Source of the DNA: an uncultured Prevotellaceae bacterium
GTDB taxonomy: Bacteria; Bacteroidota; Bacteroidia; Bacteroidales; Bacteroidaceae
Direction of reading: 5' to 3'
Assembly (NCBI GenBank): GCA_900543815.1
Contig: UQST01000003.1
Coordinates: forward strand, 62,001-126,000
Length of the DNA: 64,000 nt
Shown here: positions 25,066-33,783 of the stretch, piece after piece
How the letters are laid out: each line of letters starts with the position of its first letter
How positions within the stretch are numbered: position 1 is the first letter of the stretch
The notes under the pieces: generated by a model
Told to the model about the DNA's origin: nothing
The model's database searches: none
Seen by the model: only the letters and a program-made list of their open reading frames with translations
Position numbers and translations under genes: made by a program

Positions 25066-26364
25066 TTATTTAGAGTTTGTATTTGGTTTATGTCGTTTAC
25101 GAAGCTTCCATGCCACCCACAGGCGGTCGGCCAGGGTGCACGCCAGAAGCGGGAGCACATACCTGAAGAGTATGGTGAGCAACCGCTCCATGCGCGACGG
25201 CCCCTCAAGGGCACCCCACTCTGTCTGCTCCAGCGGGCGCACTTCCTCGGTGAGGTCGGGCATCCCTGTTGAAGGCCACTTGCCTGTTATCCGTCCGTCA
25301 TGCAGCAGCATAAGGCCGGGATTGGAGCGTATCATCGTCTTGAGCACGATGCCGTCGGTAAACAGGAAGGGGTATTCGGCTCCCGTCATCTCCTGCCACG
25401 TGGCAATGGTCTCCCTCCCGCTGGAGGTGAGACAATAGAATCGGTAGCCATGTTCCTGCGCATAGTCATAGGCCGAGGTGATGATGTCGAGCACCCCGTC
25501 ATCGGCCTGCTCCAGATAGGGCGAAAGCAGGAGGAACACATAGGAGGTGTCCTGCATGACCTCGCCGGTGAGATCCTCGCCGTCGGCTGTCTGCATACAG
25601 AAGTCGGCGTAGGGCGATTCTGCACTGCTCTGTGTTCCCTCCACACGTGTGTCGATGTAGGTCCACGTGCTGTCGGGATAGTCTTCGGTGGCAAACTCAC
25701 GTCGCTCACCGTTTTTCTCCATGATGAAGTAGGTCTTGGTCTGCCCCTGTGCCGCGTCCCTCTCTGCCAGCTTCTCCCTCAGGTTCACCCCTATGCGGTA
25801 GGGCAGGAAGTCGATAGGCGGCAGTCCGTAAAGGCTCATTCCCGCAAAGATGAGCGAGAAGGCCCAGGTGCAGAGCGACACTGTCCACTGGTGGCGTTCG
25901 GTGATGAGCCGTGTCATGAGGCGCGTCTTGCACACCAGCAGAATGGCGGCTGCGAGCAGCACCACATTCTTCCAGAACGTCTGCCAGTTGGTGAGCACCA
26001 GCGCGTCACCGAAGCAGCCGCAGTCCCTCACCGGATTGGCGAGGGCCAGATAGAGCGTGAGCGGAGTGAAGGCAAGCATGAAGGCCAGTGCCAGGATGCT
26101 GGTGCGGCGGCGGCGTATGCCGAACAGCAGATAGATGCCCACCGAGAACTCCAGCATGGCCAGAACCACTGACAGCACCACAGGAGTGACCCCCTGCATG
26201 AGTGCCTGCAGCCCGAAGGCCTGGGCGTAGTCCTGCAACTTGTAGGCCGTACCGAGCGGGTCGTTCAGTTTCACCGCGCCCGAGAAGGTGAATGTGACCA
26301 CTACCACGAGGCGCGCCACGTTCACCGCCAGCCACAGCAGCCTACTCTTCCACCTTGTCCTCAC
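25066..26364 (-). CDS. DoxX-like membrane protein with periplasmic domain (BT_3928-like family)
   Basis: A 432-residue inner-membrane protein. The N-terminal 170 residues hold about five helices of the DoxX/methylamine-utilisation type (RLVVVVTFTFSGAVKLNDP, then the strongly conserved ANPVRDCGCFGDALVLTNWQ with a Cys-Gly-Cys). Residues about 195-395 form a non-membrane domain with thioredoxin-like sequence (MQDTSYVFLLLSPYLEQADD, FLFTDGIVLKTMIRSNPGLML), and a last helix is at the C-terminus. A redox or quinone-linked role is plausible but unproven. It starts with GTG, overlapping the DUF1599 gene by 23 bp. This gene order next to tpiA is, as I recall, conserved in Bacteroides. Confidence 0.8.
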   Translation of the reverse strand: MRTRWKSRLLWLAVNVARLVVVVTFTFSGAVKLNDPLGTAYKLQDYAQAFGLQALMQGVTPVVLSVVLAMLEFSVGIYLLFGIRRRRTSILALAFMLAFTPLTLYLALANPVRDCGCFGDALVLTNWQTFWKNVVLLAAAILLVCKTRLMTRLITERHQWTVSLCTWAFSLIFAGMSLYGLPPIDFLPYRIGVNLREKLAERDAAQGQTKTYFIMEKNGERREFATEDYPDSTWTYIDTRVEGTQSSAESPYADFCMQTADGEDLTGEVMQDTSYVFLLLSPYLEQADDGVLDIITSAYDYAQEHGYRFYCLTSSGRETIATWQEMTGAEYPFLFTDGIVLKTMIRSNPGLMLLHDGRITGKWPSTGMPDLTEEVRPLEQTEWGALEGPSRMERLLTILFRYVLPLLACTLADRLWVAWKLRKRHKPNTNSK

Positions 26365-26899
26365 CGAATGTCAGTTTGATCAAGCCGAATACGGCATAGT
26401 TCATCATATCCATGTAATTGGCATCGATGCCCTCTGACACGAGTGTGTCACCGCCCAGATCTTCTATCTGCTTAGTGCGCATCACCTTCATGAGGATGAG
26501 ATCGGTGTAACTGCTTATGCGCATCTGCCTCCATGCCTCGCCATAGTCATGGTTCTTGCGCAGCATCAGCTCCACTGCCTCATTGGCATGCTTGTCATAG
26601 GCCGCCAGGCACTTCTCGGCGGTCATATCGTCCTGTGCCTCGGCCGCACCCAGCTCGAGCTGGATGAGTCCGATGATGGCATAGTTGACGATGCCCACAA
26701 ACTCAGGCTTCACACCCTCGTCCACCAGTCCCTTTCCACAGGTCTCCAGTGTGCGTATGCGGCGTGCCTTGATGTATATCTGGTCGGTCAGAGACGTGGG
26801 GCGCAGTATTCTCCACGACGCTCCATAGTCGTGCAACTTCTTTGCAAACAAGTTTCTGCATTCCGCCATCACGGTGCGGAACTGTTCCTGTGTGTCCAT
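26342..26899 (-). CDS. DUF1599 domain protein (two tandem copies)
   Basis: A 185-residue soluble protein made of two similar halves. Each has the pattern (K)NHDYGxxWR or KLHDYGASWRxxR, then TDxIxxKxxRxxxIExxG, then VNYAxxGLIxLxxG: first copy about residues 18-85, second about 110-180. This is the DUF1599 family, with no established activity; the short helical repeats resemble nucleotide-pyrophosphohydrolase-like folds, an uncertain comparison. First gene of the operon that continues through the DoxX-like gene, tpiA, SPOR and folE, and it has a good promoter. Confidence 0.85.
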   Translation of the reverse strand: MDTQEQFRTVMAECRNLFAKKLHDYGASWRILRPTSLTDQIYIKARRIRTLETCGKGLVDEGVKPEFVGIVNYAIIGLIQLELGAAEAQDDMTAEKCLAAYDKHANEAVELMLRKNHDYGEAWRQMRISSYTDLILMKVMRTKQIEDLGGDTLVSEGIDANYMDMMNYAVFGLIKLTFGEDKVEE

Positions 26900-26928
26900 T
26901 ATACCTTATTATATATATAAGCGTGGGG

Positions 26929-26960
26929 CAAAGTTACGGCTACTTTGCCACTTATGCAAA
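26929..26960 (-). promoter_or_regulatory. Promoter of the DUF1599-tpiA-folE operon
   Basis: Minus-strand TTTG (26957-26960), 20 bp, TAACTTTG (26929-26936): an exact consensus match 30 bp before the start codon. Confidence 0.8.
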
Positions 26961-27219
26961 TTTGCTCCCAACAAAGGAGCGTCTTCCTCGAACAGACACC
27001 GCACCATGAGGGCCAACTGGCAGCTACATGGCTTTCTCATCGCAGTATTGATGGAAAGAAATGGCACGGCAATGCCACAGGCAAGAGGAAAGGCTGAGGT
27101 TGAGGCAAAGAGGGCGGAAAGGACGCCCGCCCTGCCGCACGGACAGCCACGGGCTTGAACTTTTGGGGGAAACGGAGGAAGCGGCGGGAGAGGCGACGGA
27201 TGGAAATGGCAGAAAGAAC

Positions 27220-27297
27220 GGAACGCGGTGCGATGGCAAATGCTGCGCGCTGCAATGGGCAACGCAGCGCGCTGAGATGACAGATGCAGCGTGCTGC
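27220..27297. repeat. 22-bp palindromic repeat core, locus 5 (four units)
   Basis: Twelve-mers at 27220 (degenerate GGAACGCGGTGC), 27242 GCTGCGCGCTGC, 27264 GCAGCGCGCTGA and 27286 GCAGCGTGCTGC, with spacers GATGGCAAAT, AATGGGCAAC, GATGACAGAT. Purine-rich 22-bp windows precede it (for example 27176 and 27198), and a long pyrimidine-rich arm follows. Confidence 0.9.
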
Positions 27298-27307
27298 ATT
27301 TTCCTGT

Positions 27308-27726
27308 CCACTTTCCCTGGCGATCCCGAGCAAGGCGCACTCATTTCTCCTCCTGCCTACTCCTCCACTCAGATCAACCAACCCTCTCATCGTCATCGAA
27401 TCTCTTCTGCGCACCTGCCAGCCCACGTTTCCTCTCTCACCAGCACGTCTTACGTCCTTCTGAAACCCCGACTCCTTCCACAGCCAGCACACTCGTCTTC
27501 CACAGCAAGCGCACTCGTTTTCCACAGCAAGCACGCTTGTCTTCCTCTGCCAGAGCGCTTGCCCCCACACTGTCAGAGCGTTTGCCTTCCCCCGCCAACA
27601 CGATCGTCTTCCACAACCAGAACGTTCGGCTTCCTCTGCCAGCACGCCTGTCTTCCTCTGTCAGAACCCTCGTAATCCGCAGCCAACCGAATCATACTCC
27701 CAACCGACCGGCTCTCCTGCATCCAC
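27308..27726. repeat. Pyrimidine-rich 22-bp tandem array (right arm of locus 5)
   Basis: About nineteen windows keep the 22-bp phase of the core, with a single extra base in the unit at 27550. The best conserved run is 27484-27682, where units read CCAGCACACTCGT or CAAGCGCACTCGT followed by CTTCCACAG or CTTCCTCTG. The first ten positions match the core twelve-mer closely (CCAGCACGCT against GCAGCACGCT), so arm and core appear to be one family. Open frames here exist on both strands and are not credible genes. Confidence 0.85.
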
Positions 27727-27733
27727 TCATGCA

Positions 27734-27775
27734 GCAAGGGCAGCACGCTGATGTGGCTCAGCATGCTGCCCTTGC
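27734..27775 (-). terminator. Terminator of the ndk/M23 operon
   Basis: GCAAGGGCAGCA pairs perfectly with TGCTGCCCTTGC around an 18-nt loop, 60 bp beyond the stop of the M23 gene. The right-arm repeat array ends just before it. Confidence 0.7.
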
Positions 27776-27834
27776 AGTTATGGTTTCAGCCCGACAGGCA
27801 TCTATGCGATGCGGCGGGGAGCCTTGACCGGCTC

Positions 27835-28821
27835 TTAGCTGTACTTCAGAATCTGTCCGGGACGCAGTGTGGTGCGCTTGGAGATATTGTTCATACGGCA
27901 GAGTTTGTCCACTGTCACGCCATGTTTTCTGGCGATGGTGTAGAGAGACTCGCCCTTCTTCACCTTGTGGATCTGCGCTCTGGGGCGTGCCTGAACCTCA
28001 GCCTTGCGCTCCTCCTGGAAGGCGCGGCTCTCCTCCTGCTTCTCTTGGGCAGCCAGCTGAGCCGCCTGTTCGGGGCTCATCTCCTCCTCGCCACCCACGA
28101 TATCATGCGCAGCCAGGATGGTGCCAGCGCCGCTCGAGCGGAACATATAGAAGTCGCCCAGGACATCCTGCGCGGCAAAGTCAAACACCTTTTCGGGGTC
28201 GATGAAGTGCCCCAGGAAGCGTGTCTCGAAATGGAGGTGCGATCCGTAGGAACGGCCAGTATTGCCACCCAGTCCGATAGGTTCGCCGGCCTTGATGGGC
28301 TGGTCCTCTTTCACGAGGTGCTTACTCATGTGGCCGTAGAGAGTCTCCAGGCCGTTGGGGTGACGGATGATGACATACTTGCCATAGCCCTTGCCTTCGT
28401 ACTTCACCACACGCACCTTGCCGTCGAAGGCTGCGCGTATGGTATCGCCCACATACACCTTGATGTCGGTGCCGTAGTGCTGTCGGCGGAAGCGGGGACG
28501 GTAGCCAAAGTGGCTTGTCACCAGTCGGCTGTCGGTGGGCATATGGAATCCCCGCAGGTCGATGCGGTATTCCTTGGGCAGCGCAACGCCATAGTTGCGG
28601 ATGTATTCATTGTTCCATGAAGGATAGAGAGCCGATGCGGGCATCTGATAAACCTCCTCCTGCTGCATGAGGCGCACGATGGAGACGCTGTCGATAGCCC
28701 TCATCTTGCGGTCGATGGGAGCCATGCTGGCCAGCTGGTCCTGCGCTTGCGCCCCGGCGGAGAGTGCCACCAGAGCTATGGTAAACAGTCTTGTTACTTT
28801 CTTCAGTCGCTTAATATACAT
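27835..28821 (-). CDS. Exported M23 peptidase with LysM domain
   Basis: A 328-residue cell-wall endopeptidase or divisome-type factor. After a signal peptide (to about 26), residues about 95-215 form the M23 domain, with the metal ligands in SHFGYRPRFRRQHYGTDIK (His, Asp) and GSHLHFETRFL (HLH), plus LETLYGHMSKHL. The Zn motif HxxxD is thus intact, which suggests real peptidase activity. A charged Gln/Glu-rich linker (about 245-275) leads to a C-terminal LysM peptidoglycan-binding domain (HKVKKGESLYTIARKHGVTV). It follows ndk by 23 bp and ends in a hairpin. Confidence 0.92.
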   Translation of the reverse strand: MYIKRLKKVTRLFTIALVALSAGAQAQDQLASMAPIDRKMRAIDSVSIVRLMQQEEVYQMPASALYPSWNNEYIRNYGVALPKEYRIDLRGFHMPTDSRLVTSHFGYRPRFRRQHYGTDIKVYVGDTIRAAFDGKVRVVKYEGKGYGKYVIIRHPNGLETLYGHMSKHLVKEDQPIKAGEPIGLGGNTGRSYGSHLHFETRFLGHFIDPEKVFDFAAQDVLGDFYMFRSSGAGTILAAHDIVGGEEEMSPEQAAQLAAQEKQEESRAFQEERKAEVQARPRAQIHKVKKGESLYTIARKHGVTVDKLCRMNNISKRTTLRPGQILKYS

Positions 28822-28844
28822 TAGTCTTTGTCGTTTTTGTCCTC

Positions 28845-29306
28845 TTACACCTCGCTCACAGCGTAAAGCCGGTCAAGATTGAGGGTTCCGAAATCAAACA
28901 GCTCTTCGGGCTTGAAGAAGCGTGCCAACTCGATGGAGGCAGCAGAAGGAGAGTCAGAAGCGTGCACGATGTTCTGCTGGTTGCTCATGCAATAGTCGCC
29001 GCGGATGGTTCCGGGTACAGCCTTACGGCCGTTGGTGTAACCGGTGATGAAGCGAACCACCTCGATGACATCCACTCCCTCGAGGCACATGGCCACCACC
29101 GGGGTCTTCTTCATCGAGTCCCTCAGTGCGGGGAAGAATGGTTTATCGACCAGATGGGAGTAGTGTTGAGCCAAAAGCTCGTCCGTCAACTGCAGCATCT
29201 TCATGCCTACGATGCGGAGTCCTTTCTTCTCAAATCGGCTTATCACCTCGCCTATCAGCGCTCTCTGCACAGCACTCGGCTTGAGCAGCACAAGGGTTCT
29301 TTCCAT
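28845..29306 (-). CDS. ndk: Nucleoside diphosphate kinase
   Basis: A 153-residue enzyme that moves the gamma phosphate between nucleoside triphosphates and diphosphates through a phospho-His intermediate. The active-site His is in QQNIVHASDSPSAASIEL (near residue 115). The N-terminus ERTLVLLKPSAVQRALIGEVISRFE and the Kpn-loop region are typical; the protein is about 10 residues longer than E. coli Ndk because of the KKTPVVAMCLEG to GYTNGRKAVPG region. Operon with the downstream M23 gene. Confidence 0.96.
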   Translation of the reverse strand: MERTLVLLKPSAVQRALIGEVISRFEKKGLRIVGMKMLQLTDELLAQHYSHLVDKPFFPALRDSMKKTPVVAMCLEGVDVIEVVRFITGYTNGRKAVPGTIRGDYCMSNQQNIVHASDSPSAASIELARFFKPEELFDFGTLNLDRLYAVSEV

Positions 29307-29363
29307 ATATCTTTCTGTTCTGTTGCCTGGCCCAACGCATTACCACGCTCGCCCAAACGCCCA

Positions 29364-29394
29364 CAAAGTTACGTAAAAAAACGTATCCAGCAAG
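29364..29394 (-). promoter_or_regulatory. Promoter of ndk
   Basis: Minus-strand CTTG (29391-29394), 19 bp, TAACTTTG (29364-29371), 58 bp upstream of the start codon. Confidence 0.65.
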
Positions 29395-29498
29395 GGCTTT
29401 TGCCACTTTTTAACCTATTGGACTTCACCACAAGTGCATTTTCAGGGACACGGAAGGGTGTCTGCAGGGCGCTTCTGGGCGGTGCTCAGGCCGCTCCG

Positions 29499-29519
29499 AG
29501 CCCTTCCTGAGGGCTTTTT
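29499..29519 (+). terminator. Terminator-like hairpin with no upstream plus-strand gene
   Basis: AGCCC pairs with GGGCT around a 7-nt loop and is followed by TTTTT. Upstream is only the divergent ndk promoter. It may shield the GSCFA promoter or end a short unannotated transcript. Confidence 0.4.
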
Positions 29520-29553
29520 CGGGCATTGCTGGGCAAAGTTTAGAGGAACGATT

Positions 29554-29585
29554 ATTGCGCATCTCAGAAAAGCGCTCTACCTTTG
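29554..29585 (+). promoter_or_regulatory. Promoter of the GSCFA/murF-alr operon
   Basis: ATTG (29554-29557), 20 bp, TACCTTTG (29578-29585). Transcription would begin about where the 22-bp tandem array starts (29590), so the array forms the mRNA leader. Confidence 0.65.
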
Positions 29586-29589
29586 CATT

Positions 29590-29783
29590 AAAGACGGAAA
29601 GAGTTCGTACTGAAGACAGAATGAGTTCCCAATAAAGACGGAACGAGTTTCTATTAAAGACGGAACGAGTTTGCGCCAAAGGAAGAACGAGTTCGCACCA
29701 AAGAGCGGACGAGTTTCCTATAAAGAAGGAATAATCTTTGGTTAAAGACGGAAAGACTTCGCACTAAGGAAGGAAAAGACATC
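29590..29783 (+). repeat. 22-bp tandem array in the leader of the GSCFA gene
   Basis: Eight exact-length units at 29590, 29612, 29634, 29656, 29678, 29700, 29722 and 29744, then a partial ninth up to the start codon. Typical unit: AAAGACGGAACGAGTTT followed by five variable bases. The window before it (29568-29589), which contains the -7 box, has the same phase and a similar layout (AAAAGCGCTC then CTTTGCATT). The purine-rich units resemble the left-arm units at 5948 (AAAGCGGATT). Confidence 0.9.
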
Positions 29784-30776
29784 ATGCATGAGGCCACGCT
29801 TTTCAGGACTTCCGTGGAGACGCCTGCATCGCCCCACCCCATTCAGCCCCACGAGGGTTGCGTGCTGCTTGGGTCGTGCTTTGCACAAGAGATGGGCAGC
29901 CGCATGAGTGCCTATGGCTTGCGCGTGCTGTGCAATCCGACGGGCACCCTATACAACCCCGCAAGCATTGCCATGCTGGTGCATCAGGCCCTGAAGGGCG
30001 ATGCCGGACGGCTGCCAGTGTTTGAGTCGGGCGGCAGATGGCGCTGCTGGCTGGCCGGCACGCAGGTGGAAGAGGCCACGCACGATGCCATCATCAGCAC
30101 CATGACGCACGAGCTGAAGCAACTGGAAGAGGCTCTGACCCACGCCACACACCTCTTCATAACCCTCGGAACCAACGTGTGTTACCATCTGCAGGAGAAT
30201 GGAGAAGTGGTAGCAAACTGCCACAAGATGCCCGCCAGGCTTTTCCAGGAAGACACACTCTCGCTCAAGCAATGCACCGGAACGCTGTCGGCCATGACCG
30301 ACGAGCTGCTGCAGGCCAATCCGAACCTGCACATCACCTTCACCATAAGCCCCTACCGATACGCGAAATACGGCTTTCACCGAAGCCAGTTAGCCAAGGC
30401 GACGCTGCTGCTTGCCGTGGAGGAAGTGTGCCGGAAGCAGCCTGCCGCCAGCTATTTCCCCGCCTACGAGATACTGATGGACGAGCTGCGCGACTACCGC
30501 TTCTACGCCGACGACATGCTCCATCCCTCGTCCGTGGCGGCCGACTATATATGGCATCGCTTCTGCCAGTCGCGCATGAGCGCCCGCACACGCGAATATA
30601 TAAAGGAATACGAGCCCATACGCAGGGGACTGGCACACCGCCCCTCGGACCCCCACAGCCCGCAGCACAGGGCTTTCCTCGAGGGTCTGGAACTCAAGAG
30701 AAAGGAATTGGAAAAGAAATACGGCATGCCCGACAGGACCGCAGACTGCGGTGCACCCCGCCGGGCAGAGCAATAG
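29784..30776 (+). CDS. GSCFA domain protein
   Basis: A 330-residue protein of the GSCFA family, named after the motif seen here as LLGSCFAQEMGSRM near residue 30. The family is related to SGNH/GDSL hydrolases; the first block (GSCFA), a second block ITLGTNVCY near 125-135 and a third DDMLHPSS near 240 line up with SGNH blocks I, III and V (Asp-x-x-His pair in the last). The substrate is unknown; cell-envelope ester hydrolysis is only an inference. No signal peptide. It is followed after 18 bp by the murF-alr fusion, so cell-wall metabolism is a reasonable theme. Confidence 0.88.
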   Translation: MHEATLFRTSVETPASPHPIQPHEGCVLLGSCFAQEMGSRMSAYGLRVLCNPTGTLYNPASIAMLVHQALKGDAGRLPVFESGGRWRCWLAGTQVEEATHDAIISTMTHELKQLEEALTHATHLFITLGTNVCYHLQENGEVVANCHKMPARLFQEDTLSLKQCTGTLSAMTDELLQANPNLHITFTISPYRYAKYGFHRSQLAKATLLLAVEEVCRKQPAASYFPAYEILMDELRDYRFYADDMLHPSSVAADYIWHRFCQSRMSARTREYIKEYEPIRRGLAHRPSDPHSPQHRAFLEGLELKRKELEKKYGMPDRTADCGAPRRAEQ

Positions 30777-30794
30777 CAAACCACACTCAGCACT

Positions 30795-33158
30795 ATGTAC
30801 ACAATTTCGGAAATAGCCACGCTGACAGGCGCACACCGCCTGGGTGACAAGGACTACCAGATTGACTGGCTTCTGACCGACAGCAGAAGCCTCTGTTTTC
30901 CGCAGAGCACGCTCTTCTTCGCCCTGCGAACATCACGAGGCGACGGGCATCGGTTTATCGACGAACTGTATCGGCGCGGCGTGCGCAACTTTGTGGTTGA
31001 CCATCGCCTGGAGCAAGAGTTGCCCGAGGCAAACCTTCTGCTGGTGCCCGACACCCGCAAGGCTCTGCAAAGGCTTGCCGAACGCCACCGCGAGACATTC
31101 GACATCCCCATCATCGGCATAGCGGGAAGCAATGGCAAGACCACCGTCAAGGAGTGGCTCTATCAGCTGCTCATGGACGACTACACCGTGACGCGCAGCC
31201 CGCGCAGCTACAATTCTCAGATAGGCGTACCGCTCTCGGTGTGGGGACTCTGGGCACAGAGCCAGATAGGCATATTCGAAGCGGCCATCTCCCAACCGGG
31301 CGAGATGGAGGCCCTCGAGGCTATCATACAGCCCACCATCGGCGTTTTCACATGCCTGGGGTCGGCACATCAGGAGAACTTCGAGAGCATGGAGCAGAAG
31401 TGCACAGAGAAGTTGCAGCTGTTCCGCGACGCGCAGACCCTCATATACCCAGCCGACGACCCTATAGTGAGCAAGTGCGTGGAGCAGATGGACTTCCGCG
31501 GCAAGCTCATCCCCTGGCACCGCACCGGCAAGGGTGCCATGGAGGACAACAAGGAGATATGCCGTGCCGTGTGCCGCCACCTGGGCATGAGCGAGGAGGT
31601 CATCAACGAGCGCGTGGCACGGCTGGAGCCTGTGGCCATGCGTCTGGAAGTGAAGAGCGGGCGCAACGGGTGCACGCTCATCAACGACTCCTACAACAGT
31701 GACCTGGGCAGTCTGGACATAGCGCTCGACTTCATGAGCCGCCGTCCCGAGCGCGAGGGACTGACCCGCGTGCTCATCCTGAGCGATATACAGCAGACGG
31801 GCGTGCCCGCCGAAACGCTCTGCACACACGTGTCGCAGATGGCCCGCCAGCGCGGCATAGAGCGCATCATGGCCGTAGGCCCGGTGCTCGGCAGCGGCAG
31901 GGAATACTTTGCCGAGTGGGGCGACGCATGCCACTTCTACCCATCGACCGACGACCTGACAGGGAGTGAGGAGTTCCAGGCACTGCACCACTGCATGGTG
32001 CTCATCAAGGGAGCACGCGCCTTCCACTTCGAGAAGATCACCGACCGACTGGAGCAGAAGGTGCACGAGACCATTCTGGAAGTGGATCTGGGTGCCGTGG
32101 TCAAGAACCTCAACCACTATCGTTCCTTCATGAAACCCGACACCCGCATGGTGTGCATGGTGAAGGCCGACGCCTATGGGACGGGTGCGGTGGAGGTGGC
32201 CAAGACACTGCAGGACCACAGGGTCGATTATCTGGCAGTGGCCGTAGCGGACGAGGGCGTGACCCTCAGGCAGGCGGGCATCACGGCGAACATCATGATC
32301 ATGAACCCCGAAATGAGCAGCTTCCGCACCCTCTTCCAGTATGGACTGGAGCCCGAGGTGTACAGTTTCCGCCTGCTCGAGGCACTCATCGGTGAGGCGG
32401 AGCGCGAGGGCGTGGTGGGCTTCCCCATCCACATCAAGCTCGACACGGGCATGCGGCGCATGGGCTTCGACCCCGAGCATGATATGGAAAGGCTCACACA
32501 GAGGCTGCAGCACCAGAGTGCCGTCATCCCCTGCTCGGTCTTCTCGCACTTCGTGGGCAGCGACAGCGATGACTTCGACGACTTCTCGCGCCACCAGTTT
32601 GCCCTCTTCCAGAAGGGCAGCGACCAGTTGCAGTCGGCCTTCCGGCACCATATCATCCGCCACATATGCAACAGTGCAGGCATCGAGCACTTCCCTGAGT
32701 ACCAGATGGACATGGTACGTCTGGGACTCGGCCTCTACGGTGTGGACAGCCGTACAAACAAGACCTTGAACAACGTGAGCACACTGCGCACCACCATCCT
32801 GCAGATTCACAACGTGCCCGCAGGCGAGAGCGTGGGCTACAGCCGCCGCACCTTCCTCACCCGCGACAGCCGCATCGCCAGCATCCCCATAGGATATGCC
32901 GACGGTCTGGACCGCCATCTGGGCAACCGCCACGGCCACTGCCTGGTGGGGGGACAGCAGGCTGAGTATGTGGGCAACATCTGCATGGACGTGTGCATGA
33001 TAGACGTTACCGACATCGACTGCAAGGAGGGCGACCAGGTCACCATCTTCGGTGAAGCGCTCCCCGCAGCCACACTGGCCGGCTGGCTCGACACCATCCC
33101 CTACGAGGTGATGACCAGTGTGAGCAACCGCGTGAAGCGCGTCTATTTCCAGGAATAA
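30795..33158 (+). CDS. murF-alr: Bifunctional MurF ligase / alanine racemase
   Basis: A 787-residue fusion found in Bacteroidota. The N-terminal half (1-430) is MurF, which adds D-Ala-D-Ala to UDP-MurNAc-tripeptide; its ATP site is GIAGSNGKTTVKEW (near residue 111), followed by NSQIGVPLSVWGLW and NDSYNSDLGSLDIAL. The C-terminal half (about 435-787) is PLP-dependent alanine racemase, supplying D-Ala: the PLP lysine is in MVKADAYGTGA (near 456) and the second catalytic Tyr region is GESVGYSRRTF (near 680), with a typical IGYADGLDR segment. The MurF half has ISQPGEMEALE where many MurFs have an Asn-x-Gly-Glu-x pattern. Ends at a strong terminator. Confidence 0.95.
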   Translation: MYTISEIATLTGAHRLGDKDYQIDWLLTDSRSLCFPQSTLFFALRTSRGDGHRFIDELYRRGVRNFVVDHRLEQELPEANLLLVPDTRKALQRLAERHRETFDIPIIGIAGSNGKTTVKEWLYQLLMDDYTVTRSPRSYNSQIGVPLSVWGLWAQSQIGIFEAAISQPGEMEALEAIIQPTIGVFTCLGSAHQENFESMEQKCTEKLQLFRDAQTLIYPADDPIVSKCVEQMDFRGKLIPWHRTGKGAMEDNKEICRAVCRHLGMSEEVINERVARLEPVAMRLEVKSGRNGCTLINDSYNSDLGSLDIALDFMSRRPEREGLTRVLILSDIQQTGVPAETLCTHVSQMARQRGIERIMAVGPVLGSGREYFAEWGDACHFYPSTDDLTGSEEFQALHHCMVLIKGARAFHFEKITDRLEQKVHETILEVDLGAVVKNLNHYRSFMKPDTRMVCMVKADAYGTGAVEVAKTLQDHRVDYLAVAVADEGVTLRQAGITANIMIMNPEMSSFRTLFQYGLEPEVYSFRLLEALIGEAEREGVVGFPIHIKLDTGMRRMGFDPEHDMERLTQRLQHQSAVIPCSVFSHFVGSDSDDFDDFSRHQFALFQKGSDQLQSAFRHHIIRHICNSAGIEHFPEYQMDMVRLGLGLYGVDSRTNKTLNNVSTLRTTILQIHNVPAGESVGYSRRTFLTRDSRIASIPIGYADGLDRHLGNRHGHCLVGGQQAEYVGNICMDVCMIDVTDIDCKEGDQVTIFGEALPAATLAGWLDTIPYEVMTSVSNRVKRVYFQE

Positions 33159-33220
33159 AGTCTGATGCGGGCCATGCAAACGACTTCTGCATCCTGCAGA
33201 CAAGCATAAGGCAAGAAGAA

Positions 33221-33264
33221 AAGGAATGCTGCGCGGTGGACTTCATCGCGCAGCATTCCTTTTA
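33221..33264 (+). terminator. Terminator of the GSCFA/murF-alr operon
   Basis: AAGGAATGCTGCGC pairs perfectly with GCGCAGCATTCCTT around a 13-nt loop and is followed by TT. The next 22-bp repeat window in phase begins at 33265. Confidence 0.85.
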
Positions 33265-33330
33265 GGGGAAGGGCAGAAAAGAGGCCGGAGGTGCATGCAC
33301 TGTCTCCTGCCAGGCAATGGGACTGAAAAC

Positions 33331-33408
33331 GCAGCACGCTGCACTGGCCCACGGAGCACGCTGCATGAACCATCGCACCGCGCTGCATCGGCCATCGCAC
33401 CGCACTGC
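33331..33408. repeat. 22-bp palindromic repeat core, locus 6 (four units)
   Basis: Twelve-mers at 33331, 33353, 33375 and 33397: GCAGCACGCTGC, GGAGCACGCTGC, GCACCGCGCTGC, GCACCGCACTGC, with spacers ACTGGCCCAC, ATGAACCATC, ATCGGCCATC. Left border GAAAAC. Phase-matched windows run from 33265 to about 33528. The remaining bases up to 33783 hold a possible hairpin (ACCGCG with CGCGGT, 33555-33583) and nothing else I recognise. Confidence 0.92.
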
Positions 33409-33783
33409 CCCTCCCAGACAAGCAGCGATGAGGGGAAACAGCAGAGCACAGGAGCCATCCGTCCACCACGCCGGACAAACTCCCGCCCCCCACTCTACCC
33501 CCAAACAAGGAGCACCCGCCGAAGCACTCCATCAGCTCATCCAGAAACAAGAACCGCGATGCCTCATCAGAAGCACCGCGGTCTCTTATTTCAAGAAAGC
33601 AGTCCCGAGCTCTGCAACAGCCCGTTTACCACATCGGCATCCAGCATTCGGAACCAGCATGAAACTTAGCTCCACACACATTCTTCCGCATTCGCCATCA
33701 GGACGTAGCACAGTCCATGACCCGAAATGCCGCTTTTGCAATCAGAGCACAAAGAGTTCTGCCGGGAGAGCAAGCCCTCTGTC

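Noticed and set aside
27037..27675. Long open frames of about 200 codons on both strands
   Set aside because: They mirror each other across the repeat core and the tandem array; repeat composition explains the lack of stops.
30933..33203. Minus-strand open frame of 756 codons
   Set aside because: Antisense shadow of murF-alr; the plus-strand gene has complete catalytic motifs.
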